DNA from: GCA-003244245 sp035463315
GTDB taxonomy: Bacteria; Actinomycetota; Actinomycetes; Mycobacteriales; Pseudonocardiaceae
Reading direction: 5' to 3'
Assembly: GCA_035463315.1 (NCBI GenBank)
Contig: DATHTJ010000158.1
Location: forward strand, 1 to 9,367
Length of the DNA: 9,367 nt
A program made the translations under genes and the position numbers. This document shows, in pieces, positions 1 to 5,341 of the stretch. Position 1 is the stretch's first letter, and every line of letters starts with the position of its first letter. Below the pieces are notes generated by a model. That model ran no database searches. It was not told where the DNA came from and was given only the letters and a program-made list of their open reading frames with translations.

Positions 1-434
1 GGCTGGTGCTTGAGCCACAAACAGTACGAGATCTGCACGGCGATGTAGACCGCGGTGACGAGGGCAAGGTCGGCCGACGCCAGGAAGGACACTGCGATCG
101 CGGTCGCGAACAGCAGCACCGCGACGGCCAGCGCCAGCTGCGGTGCCACTATCCCGGCTGCGATCGGGCGGTTGCGCTTGGTCGGGTGGGCCCGATCGGC
201 CTGAACGTCCTGGACATCATTGACCAGGTACACGCCGGACGCGGCGAGCGAGAACGCGACAAAAGCGACCCCGACCGCGATGAGCACGGGTAGCTGGAAA
301 AGGTAACCGCCGGCAAACGGCGCGGCCAGCACCAAGACGTTTTTCAGCCACTGCCGGGGCCGCATGGTGCGGACCAGCCCGGCAACCGGGTTGGTCCGCC
401 TCACGAGGCTGTCCTGCTGGGTCGTGGCGGTCAT
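1..434 (-). CDS. ubiA: Decaprenyl-phosphate phosphoribosyltransferase (UbiA family), C-terminus off the left edge
   Basis: This integral membrane prenyltransferase is expected to transfer 5-phosphoribose from PRPP to decaprenyl phosphate, the first committed step toward the arabinose donor decaprenyl-phosphoryl-arabinose. I translated 144 residues before the window ends; the M. tuberculosis protein (Rv3806c) is about 300. Visible are the N-terminal RPRQWLKNVLVLAAP segment (residues 25-39), a first hydrophobic helix (about 48-71), the Mg/diphosphate motif with N72, D73, D76, D80 and R81, and then the H83-P84, K86 and R89-P90 residues typical of this branch, followed by two more hydrophobic stretches. 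I chose the ATG at 434: it forms an ATGA overlap with the PAP2 stop and has AGGAG nine bases upstream. The ATG at 440 lies only three bases from that site. It is the last visible gene of the galactan cassette. Family assignment is firm from remembered similarity to Rv3806c; no alignment was run. Confidence 0.92.
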   Translation of the reverse strand, partial: MTATTQQDSLVRRTNPVAGLVRTMRPRQWLKNVLVLAAPFAGGYLFQLPVLIAVGVAFVAFSLAASGVYLVNDVQDVQADRAHPTKRNRPIAAGIVAPQLALAVAVLLFATAIAVSFLASADLALVTAVYIAVQISYCLWLKHQ

Positions 435-961
435 CGCCATCCTCTCCTGAGGCCCGAGGTCAGTCGTCGGCGTACCCCGGCACCGATAGCGGCGCCCAGG
501 GCGGAACCCACGAGAACGTCGGTCGGGTAGTGCACGCCGAGCACCAGCCTGCTGACCAGCATCGGGGGCACCAACACAGCGGTGAGCGGGCGGCGCAGCA
601 GGCCACCGTAGAGGACCGCGGCCGCGGTGGTGGAGGCGGCGTGCGAGGACGGGAAGGACAGCCGGCTCGGGGTGTCCACCAGCACCGCAACCGACGGGTC
701 GGTCGGGCGGTGCCGGCGCACCACCCGCTTGACGGCAATCGACGCCCCGTGTGCTCCGGCCACCGCGACCGCCGAGATCAGCCAGTCCCGGCGCCGCCGC
801 CGGTCCACCACCGCGCCCAGCACACCCAGCGCCAGCCAGCCCAGGGCGTGCTCGCCGAAATGGGACAGCCCGCGAGCGGCGGTCACCATCCGGGGCGCGG
901 CGATCCTGCGCTGCACCGCAGTGAGCAGCGCAACTTCCTGGTGATCAGTGCGAGACTGCAT
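431..961 (-). CDS. PAP2-family membrane phosphatase, putative decaprenyl-phosphoryl-phosphoribose phosphatase
   Basis: A small membrane phosphatase, 176 residues from the ATG at 961. All three acid-phosphatase motifs of the PAP2 superfamily are present: KRVVRRHRP (about residues 78-86), PSSH (104-107) and SRLVLGVHYPTD (137-148), with the nucleophilic His in the third and the proton-donor His in the second. Hydrophobic stretches at about 40-52, 61-77, 109-121 and 128-160 fit a multi-pass membrane protein. The M. tuberculosis counterpart Rv3807c (about 165 residues) has been proposed to dephosphorylate decaprenyl-phosphoryl-5-phosphoribose, the product of the next gene. That role is inferred here from position and family. 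The glfT2 stop TGA shares one base with this ATG; a GTG at 964 directly before it is an equally possible start with a 4-base overlap. Motif 2 has Ser where Gly is usual (PSGH). Confidence 0.88.
   Translation of the reverse strand: MQSRTDHQEVALLTAVQRRIAAPRMVTAARGLSHFGEHALGWLALGVLGAVVDRRRRRDWLISAVAVAGAHGASIAVKRVVRRHRPTDPSVAVLVDTPSRLSFPSSHAASTTAAAVLYGGLLRRPLTAVLVPPMLVSRLVLGVHYPTDVLVGSALGAAIGAGVRRRLTSGLRRGWR
444..448 (-). promoter_or_regulatory. Ribosome binding site for ubiA
   Basis: The minus strand reads AGGAG here, nine bases before the ATG at 434 and inside the final codons of the PAP2 gene. It decides the start: the alternative in-frame ATG at 440 would be too close. Confidence 0.6.
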
Positions 962-2979
962 CACGTGTTGAACACCCGCTTCCAGCCGGCCCGGCCGGTG
1001 AGCTCCGGGGCGGCGTCACGGTAGCGCTTGCGCAGCCGGGGGAACTCCCGGGCCAGCTCCCGGTGCAGCGCCACCGAGCGGGCGAGCATCGAGCGGAATG
1101 CTCGTGGGTCCCGCTTGCGGTAGGTGACGCCACGACCGTCCGCCGTGGAGACGGTCACCCCGTCCATTCCGGAGAGCACGAACCACCGGGCATCCTGGCG
1201 GGCCAAGGACAGCTGCGGGCGATGATGGGCCCGAGCATCGACCGAGCGCAGCTGATGCGCCAGGCGCTTGAGCAGGGTTGCCCCGATGGTGACCGGGTTA
1301 GTAGGCGCTTTCAGCATGCGCTGCACCGCAACCTGCCCGCCAGCCGGCAGTGGCAGCTCTTGGGAGTCCACCACCTGCCCGTCGGCGAACTCCGCGCAAC
1401 GGGCCCGGACCGCACCTAGCGCCGTGGGCAGCTTCTCGAACAGCGCCTGCGGCCCAGCCAGGAAGTCCCGGATCGCCATCTCCTGCAGTGCCAGCGTGGA
1501 GTACTCCATCGCCAGCGCGTGCTTGAGGGCGTGTTTGAGGCTGTCGACGAGCATCGCCGTTGGCCGGTCCGCACCGCCGTGCAGCGCCGCACCCACCAGC
1601 CGGTTACGCAGGTGGAAGTAGGCCTGCCAGTCGGTGGCGTCGTCCTTATCAGCGAAGGACATGTGCCAGATCGCCACACCGGGGACAGTCGCGGTGGGGT
1701 AGCCAGCCTCGCGGGCGCGCAGCCCGTACTCGACGTCGTCCCATTTGATGAACAGCGGCAGCGGCAGCCCGATGTCCTCGGCGACGGTGCGCGGGATCAG
1801 GCACATCCACCAGGCGTTGTAGTCCACGTCGGTGCGCCGGTGCATCCACGCGGTCTGGCGCAGCGGCTGCTGGGCGAAGTCGTGGTCGTACTCGGTGCCC
1901 GGCGCCTTGTTCCATCGCATCCGGTGCCGGTCGACGATCTCGCCCCAGGCGTGCAGCCGGGAGCGGGCCTGGGCCTGCAGCATCTGCCCGCCGACCAGCA
2001 TCGGGCGGCGCGCGAAACGGGAGAACGCCACCGCGCGCAGGATCGAGTCGGGCTCCAGGACGATGTCGTCGTCCATGTAAAGGATCTGCTCGCAGTCGCT
2101 GTTCTCCAGCGCCTCGTACATCACCCGGGCGTAGCCGCCGGAGCCGCCGATGTTGGGCTGGTCGATGATCCGCAGGCGATTGCCGAGCACGGCCTGCGCC
2201 TGGGCGAAACCGTCCTGGTCGCGAACCTTGTTGGCGCCCTGGTCGGGGATCACCACCGCGGTCACGATGGAGCGGACCAGCTCGTCTTCGCCGATCGCGC
2301 GCAGGGTGGCCACGCAGTCGGTGGGACGGTTGAAGGTGGGCATCCCGATGGTGACGGCGGCGCGACCCGGGGCCTCGACCGGCGCATGCCAGCCGCCGGA
2401 GTGCACGATCAGCTCCGAGTCCTCGGTGCTGATGTCGAACCAGTACCACCCGCCGTCCTCGAACGGGGTCAGGTCCAGCTCGATGTTCAGCTCGCGACGA
2501 CCCGCGGCACCGTTGATCAGTTCACCGTGGGTGTGGACCGGGGTGGCGTCCGCCTTGGATCGGTAGACGTCCACCCGGCCCGCGCCCTCGACGTCCAATC
2601 GCAGGTGCAGGGTGCGCAGCGCGGTCCAGCGCCGCCAGTAGCTGGCCGGGAACGCGTTGAAGTACGCCGCGAAGGACACCTCGGTCTGCTCAGGCACCCG
2701 CACGCTGGTGCGGGACAGCGCCCGCACGCGCCGCGCGTTGGGGTTAGCGAGGGTGACATTGAGGTCCACGTCGAGCGGGTTTTCCTTGGTGGCACCGGCA
2801 GGGGGCCACACCCGCCGCGCGGTGGCCGGCTGCTCGTCGACATACAGCGCGCGGACGGCCATCGGATCGGCCCGGCGCGGCAGGATCACCCGCTGCAGCA
2901 GCGTCGAGGACGGCTCGATGGATCCCCTGACGTGCTCACTGATGTGCTGCGGTGCGGGGCGCTCGGTGATGCTCGTCAC
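961..2979 (-). CDS. glfT2: Galactofuranosyltransferase GlfT2 (galactan polymerase)
   Basis: A 672-residue GT2-family enzyme that builds the galactan of arabinogalactan by adding UDP-Galf units in alternating beta-1,5 and beta-1,6 linkages at the inner face of the membrane. Order of parts: N-terminal beta-sandwich region (about 20-200, including YFNAFPASYWRRW at 106-118), GT-A domain opening with GMPTFNRP (212-219), metal-binding DDD at 303-305, and WDDVEYG at 413-419, which holds the presumed catalytic base (Asp372 in M. tuberculosis). WHM at 438-440 corresponds to the His396 region, and a C-terminal helical region includes QDARWF at 595-600. The start is the GTG at 2979, with GGAGG eight bases upstream and three bases after the glf stop. 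The protein is about 35 residues longer than the M. tuberculosis enzyme (637), from an N-terminal extension and an insertion near 58-85. It overlaps the phosphatase start at its stop, so the two are probably translationally coupled. Confidence 0.95.
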   Translation of the reverse strand: MTSITERPAPQHISEHVRGSIEPSSTLLQRVILPRRADPMAVRALYVDEQPATARRVWPPAGATKENPLDVDLNVTLANPNARRVRALSRTSVRVPEQTEVSFAAYFNAFPASYWRRWTALRTLHLRLDVEGAGRVDVYRSKADATPVHTHGELINGAAGRRELNIELDLTPFEDGGWYWFDISTEDSELIVHSGGWHAPVEAPGRAAVTIGMPTFNRPTDCVATLRAIGEDELVRSIVTAVVIPDQGANKVRDQDGFAQAQAVLGNRLRIIDQPNIGGSGGYARVMYEALENSDCEQILYMDDDIVLEPDSILRAVAFSRFARRPMLVGGQMLQAQARSRLHAWGEIVDRHRMRWNKAPGTEYDHDFAQQPLRQTAWMHRRTDVDYNAWWMCLIPRTVAEDIGLPLPLFIKWDDVEYGLRAREAGYPTATVPGVAIWHMSFADKDDATDWQAYFHLRNRLVGAALHGGADRPTAMLVDSLKHALKHALAMEYSTLALQEMAIRDFLAGPQALFEKLPTALGAVRARCAEFADGQVVDSQELPLPAGGQVAVQRMLKAPTNPVTIGATLLKRLAHQLRSVDARAHHRPQLSLARQDARWFVLSGMDGVTVSTADGRGVTYRKRDPRAFRSMLARSVALHRELAREFPRLRKRYRDAAPELTGRAGWKRVFNT

Positions 2980-2982
2980 ACG

Positions 2983-4176
2983 TCAGTCCTCCAAAGACGC
3001 TGCGCCGTCAAGTGGGCAGCCCTCGGTGAAGTAAGGCGCGATCCGGTTGTCATACATCGACAGCGCCGAGCCGATCGCCATGTGCATGTCCAGGTATTTG
3101 TAGGTACCGAGGCGCCCGCCGAAGAGCACGTTGTGGTTGGCCGTCTCCTTGCGGGCCAGCTCACGGTAGCGATCCAGCTTCGCCCGGTCTTCCGCGGTGT
3201 TGATCGGGTAGTAGGGCTCGTCACCGCGCTGTGCAAACCGCGAGTACTCACGAAAGATCACGGTCTTGTCGGTTCGGTAGTCCCGCTCGGGATGGAAATG
3301 CCGGAACTCGTGAATCCGAGTGAAGGGAACGTCGAGATCAGCGTAGTTCATCACCGACGTGCCCTGAAAGTCGCCGGTGTTCAGCACCTCGTGCTCGAAG
3401 TCCAGGGTACGCCAGCCCAGCTCGCCCTCGGCGTAGTTGAAATAGCGGTCCAGCGGCCCGGTGTAGACCACGGGCACGGTGTCGGGAAGATCCTCGCGCA
3501 CGTCGAACCAGTCGGTGTCCAGCCGGACCTCGATGTTCGGGTGGTCGGCCATCCGATTCAGCCACGCGGTGTACCCGTCGACCGGCAAGCCCTCGTAGGT
3601 GTCGTTGAAATACCGGTTGTTGAACGTGTAACGGACCGGCAGCCGGCTGATGATCGCTGCGGGCAGTTCGGTGGGATCAGTCTGCCACTGCTTGGCGGTG
3701 TAGCCCTTGAAGAACGCCTCGTACAGCGGTCGCCCGACCAGCGAGATCGCCTTTTCCTCGAAGTTGACCGCGTCCTTGCCCTCGATCTCCGCAGCCTGCT
3801 TGGCCACCAGCGCGCGGGCCTGAGCCGGGGTCAGGTACTCGCCGAAGTACTCGCAGATCGTGGCCAGGTTCACCGGCATCGGGTAAACCCGGCCCCGGTA
3901 GATGGTGAACACCCGATGCTGGTAACCGGTAAAGTCGGTGAACGCCGTGACGTAGTCCCAGACCCGCTTGTTCGAGGTGTGAAACAGATGCGCGCCGTAG
4001 CGATGCACCTCGATCCCGGTCTCGGGCTCAGTTTCCGAGTACGCGTTGCCGCCGATGTGGTCACGGCGGTCCAGCACGAGGACCCGCCGGTCCAGCTGGC
4101 TGGCGACCCGCTCGGCCACGGTCAGACCGAAAAATCCGGAACCGATCACAATCAGATCGGGCTGGGAAGAGCTCAC
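2983..4176 (-). CDS. glf: UDP-galactopyranose mutase
   Basis: A 397-residue FAD enzyme that interconverts UDP-galactopyranose and UDP-galactofuranose and so supplies GlfT2. Close in length to M. tuberculosis Glf (399). Seen in order: Rossmann dinucleotide motif GSGFFG (12-17) and the end of the FAD-binding fold around IGGNAYS (41-47), GAHLFHT (61-67), the GRPLYEAFFKGYTAKQW block (148-164), FRHFHPERDY (291-300), and the C-terminal FAD/substrate segment GGRLGTYKYLDMH (353-365). I chose the GTG at 4176 because translation from there begins about ten residues before the Rossmann strand, as in the mycobacterial protein. The frame stays open upstream to 4386, but that part is low-complexity Arg/Pro-rich sequence with no family resemblance. 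No Shine-Dalgarno precedes the GTG, so leaderless translation is possible. First gene of the visible cassette. Confidence 0.96.
   Translation of the reverse strand: MSSSQPDLIVIGSGFFGLTVAERVASQLDRRVLVLDRRDHIGGNAYSETEPETGIEVHRYGAHLFHTSNKRVWDYVTAFTDFTGYQHRVFTIYRGRVYPMPVNLATICEYFGEYLTPAQARALVAKQAAEIEGKDAVNFEEKAISLVGRPLYEAFFKGYTAKQWQTDPTELPAAIISRLPVRYTFNNRYFNDTYEGLPVDGYTAWLNRMADHPNIEVRLDTDWFDVREDLPDTVPVVYTGPLDRYFNYAEGELGWRTLDFEHEVLNTGDFQGTSVMNYADLDVPFTRIHEFRHFHPERDYRTDKTVIFREYSRFAQRGDEPYYPINTAEDRAKLDRYRELARKETANHNVLFGGRLGTYKYLDMHMAIGSALSMYDNRIAPYFTEGCPLDGAASLED
2988..2992 (-). promoter_or_regulatory. Ribosome binding site for glfT2
   Basis: The minus strand reads GGAGG, eight bases before the GTG at 2979 and within the last codons of glf. 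It supports the GTG start and the N-terminal extension relative to the mycobacterial protein; the next in-frame Met is residue 40, inside conserved sequence. Confidence 0.65.
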
Positions 4177-4184
4177 GGGCGTTG

Positions 4185-4190
4185 AGGGTA
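4185..4190 (-). promoter_or_regulatory. Possible -10 element of a leaderless glf promoter
   Basis: The minus strand reads TACCCT, matching the TANNNT -10 consensus of actinobacteria, and ends eight bases before the glf GTG. There is no Shine-Dalgarno between them, which fits transcription starting at or next to the start codon. No convincing -35 hexamer is seen at 17-18 bases, and the distance is one or two bases longer than usual. Confidence 0.3.
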
Positions 4191-4251
4191 GCTGCCCGCG
4201 GTCGGGCCGAGACGGTTGACCTCCGGGTCGGTCACTGACCGTCCTCATCAT

Positions 4252-4273
4252 CGCAGACCGGGCGCAGACCGGG
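4252..4273. repeat. Tandem 11-base direct repeat upstream of glf
   Basis: CGCAGACCGGG occurs twice back to back (4252-4262 and 4263-4273). The spacing equals about one helical turn, so it could be a regulator site, but two copies in GC-rich DNA may also be simple slippage. Confidence 0.6.
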
Positions 4274-4441
4274 CAGAGTGCAACGCAGGGCGGCCCGGCT
4301 GACAGCCGGATCTCCGCGCCGACCGCGCGACGCTGCTGGCGAAGCGGTCCGCCACGCTGACCGGTAGCCGGTGTCCAGCTGGGCATCTGGGCATCAGTTC
4401 GCCCGTCTGGGTGGTGCTGGCCGGGGCCGGGCGTGAGTTGA

Positions 4442-4467
4442 GTTTGCAGCCGATCCTGACGGGGTAC
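4442..4467 (+). promoter_or_regulatory. SigB/SigF-type stress promoter for the csbD-like gene
   Basis: GTTT at 4442-4445, a 16-base spacer, then GGGTAC at 4462-4467. This fits the general-stress sigma factor consensus of Gram-positives (GTTT, spacer of about 14-17, GGGTA) recognised by mycobacterial SigF and related Streptomyces factors. Transcription would start near 4475, giving a leader of about 80 bases before the ATG at 4555. The downstream product belongs to a family named for sigma-B control in Bacillus, which supports the call. No expression data. Confidence 0.6.
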
Positions 4468-4554
4468 CTGGAAGGAACGCCCCTGCGAACGGAACCAAGG
4501 AGCACCCAGTTTAAAATTAATCCGAGCACCGCCGTGCCCGCGAAGGAGAATGTC

Positions 4555-4725
4555 ATGAGTGTAGACGACAAAGCCGAGAACAAGGCTGAAGAGTTAAAAG
4601 GTAAGGGCAAGGAGGCTGTCGGCAGAGCAACCGATGATGAGCAACTCGAGGCCGAGGGCCAGACCGACCAGGCTAAGGGGAATATCAAGCAGGCGGGCGA
4701 AAAAATCAAAGACATCTTCAAATAG
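4555..4725 (+). CDS. CsbD-family small stress-response protein
   Basis: A 56-residue, highly charged, soluble protein with no membrane segment or signal peptide. Residues 5-23 (KAEELKGKGKEAVG core) and 32-54 (EAEG...DQAKGNIKQAGEKIKD) are two related amphipathic helical segments rich in Lys, Glu, Ala and Gly, the hallmark of the CsbD family (PF05532). The length matches the family. The biochemical role is unknown; Bacillus CsbD is under sigma-B control. The ATG at 4555 has AAGGAG six bases upstream; the frame extends further upstream to 4411 but that part does not resemble the family. The gene is alone, diverges from glf, has a stress-type promoter upstream, and a strong palindrome about 80 bases after its stop. 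Confidence 0.92.
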   Translation: MSVDDKAENKAEELKGKGKEAVGRATDDEQLEAEGQTDQAKGNIKQAGEKIKDIFK

Positions 4726-4804
4726 AGGTGTCTAGCCTGAACAGCAATGCCGGGGTAACGGCCGTCCGTGTGCGCTGACCACCGCCGACTGACCGCCCAG
4801 GTAG

Positions 4805-4836
4805 GCATCGCCCCACCCGTACGGGTGGGGCGATGC
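4805..4836. terminator. Perfect 32-base palindrome, probable bidirectional terminator
   Basis: A perfect inverted repeat with no mismatch: the left half (GCATCGCCCCACCCGT) is the exact reverse complement of the right half, and would fold into a 14-bp stem with a GTAC loop. It lies 79 bases after the csbD-like stop. No T-tract follows, so it would be a T-less actinobacterial-type terminator; a protein-binding site is an alternative. Confidence 0.65.
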
Positions 4837-4874
4837 TGCTGTGCGGGCAGCCCGATGCTGCTGTGCGGGCAGCC
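4831..4874. repeat. 22-base tandem direct repeat, two exact copies
   Basis: The unit beginning CGATGCTGCTGTGCGGG and ending CAGCC occurs exactly at 4831-4852 and 4853-4874. Each unit contains a short inverted repeat (GCTGC ... GCAGC). The first copy begins inside the right arm of the 32-base palindrome. Confidence 0.9.
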
Positions 4875-5212
4875 CTTGGCGCATGACCGGAAGCAGGAGC
4901 GAAGTGGCAGCCAGCCCGGTATAGCTGCCCAATAGCATTGTGCTGCTTAGCAGCTGACCGCTGAGCCACTGACCGCTATTACCCAGAGACAGCGGTGGAG
5001 CACTGACAGTCGAGCTGCCGGTGGTGCCGTGGAGGGTTGGCGGTGCCCCGGAGCGGAGATCAACTTCGAGGCTGAGCGTCAGACCACGCGCACGCGACCC
5101 AAGTCGTCACGCAGTGCCACCACACCGCACATTTGCGTATTTCAGCTGAAATTTGGTCAACATCCTGTAACAACGGCGTAGCCAGGCACGATGGTCAAAG
5201 AGGGGCGAATCT
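4875..5212. other. Non-coding stretch between the csbD-like gene and the 5338 gene
   Basis: No convincing gene on either strand: the open frames are short and lack family signals. I looked for tRNA, RNase P, SRP and tmRNA hallmarks and found none. It holds short scattered copies of CTGACCG (for example CTGACCGCT at 4954-4962 and 4969-4977) and a 14-base palindrome at 5139-5152. GC content falls after about 5125. Confidence 0.6.
5139..5152. promoter_or_regulatory. 14-base perfect palindrome, possible operator
   Basis: ATTTCAGCTGAAAT is a perfect palindrome in an AT-rich patch, about 190 bases upstream of the gene at 5338. Its size and symmetry fit a dimeric repressor site. No clear -35/-10 pair overlaps it, so the role is open. 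Confidence 0.35.
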
Positions 5213-5284
5213 GAGAGGACCCTGGTGAGCCGCTGCTTCCGTCGTTTCAGCTCATCGCACCCCAGACAGGAGGTCCTTCTTTTT
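5213..5284 (+). promoter_or_regulatory. Imperfect long hairpin followed by a T-run: possible attenuator or terminator
   Basis: Three nested stems pair: AGGACC (5216-5221) with GGTCCT (5272-5277), CTGG (5222-5225) with CCAG (5262-5265), and TGAGC (5226-5230) with GCTCA (5250-5254), with bulges at 5255-5261 and 5266-5271. Five T's follow at 5280-5284. This resembles an intrinsic terminator in the leader of the 5338 gene. The outer stem covers part of a strong Shine-Dalgarno (AGGAGGT at 5268-5274), so it could also control translation. Pairing was done by eye; no folding energy was computed. Confidence 0.4.
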
Positions 5285-5341
5285 GCGTCGTTTTTGCAAT
5301 TTTATCAAAGAATCGACGATCTTGGCTTCGGTGTAAGATGA
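5225..5341 (+). CDS. Candidate 38-residue small ORF overlapping the 5338 gene start
   Basis: GTG at 5225, with AGAGGA five bases upstream, opens a 38-residue frame that ends in a TGA sharing four bases (ATGA) with the ATG at 5338. I recognise no family. The product begins MSRCFRRFSSSHP and has a hydrophobic middle (VLLFASFLQF, residues 17-26). The frame is open further upstream to 5171 and could also be a decayed gene end. The overlap is typical of translational coupling, and the 5338 gene has no good Shine-Dalgarno of its own. Size alone makes it doubtful. Confidence 0.27.
   Translation: MSRCFRRFSSSHPRQEVLLFASFLQFYQRIDDLGFGVR
5283..5336 (+). CDS. Candidate 17-residue leader peptide before the 5338 gene
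   Basis: TTG at 5283 lies eight bases after a near-perfect Shine-Dalgarno (AGGAGGT, 5268-5274). The frame encodes MRRFCNFIKESTILASV and stops at TAA 5334-5336, one base before the ATG at 5338. It is an alternative, in a different frame, to the 38-residue ORF. TTG starts are uncommon and the peptide is tiny, so this is a hypothesis to explain the otherwise unused ribosome binding site. Confidence 0.22.
   Translation: MRRFCNFIKESTILASV

Larger units (their letters stand above)
4177..4554. other. Divergent intergenic region between glf and the csbD-like gene
   Basis: 378 bases without a gene. They hold the putative glf -10 element, an 11-base tandem duplication (4252-4273), an 8-base tandem duplication (CTGGGCAT at 4379-4386 and 4387-4394), the SigB/SigF-like promoter (4442-4467), and an AT-rich patch (TTTAAAATTAAT at 4510-4521) in the presumed 5' leader of the csbD-like gene. 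Open frames here are GC-rich and show no protein family I recognise. Confidence 0.7.

Noticed and set aside
1519..4185. An 888-codon open frame on the plus strand opposite glfT2 and glf
   Set aside because: It is antisense to two genes with unmistakable family motifs; long antisense frames arise from GC-rich codon bias, and its product is low-complexity without recognisable domains.
4176..4386. Upstream in-frame extension of glf
   Set aside because: The extra 70 residues are Arg/Pro-rich, unlike any Glf N-terminus, and the GTG at 4176 gives the expected length.
4509..4514. GTTTAA as a second SigB-type -35 element before the csbD-like gene
   Set aside because: No GGGTA-like -10 follows at 12-17 bases; the site lies in the leader of the better promoter.
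4831..4874. The tandem repeat as a CRISPR array
   Set aside because: The copies are directly adjacent with no spacers and only two exist.
4880..4915. Resemblance of GACCGGAAGCAGGAGCGAAG to the SRP RNA apical region
   Set aside because: The match is partial and the flanking sequence does not pair into the SRP helix.
4718..4969. Minus-strand open frames opposite the region after the csbD-like gene
   Set aside because: Short, no ribosome binding site noted, low-complexity products, and they run through the palindrome and tandem repeats.
4774..4977. Scattered CTGACCG words as a repeat family
   Set aside because: The words are only 7-9 bases with irregular spacing; chance in GC-rich DNA is a sufficient explanation.
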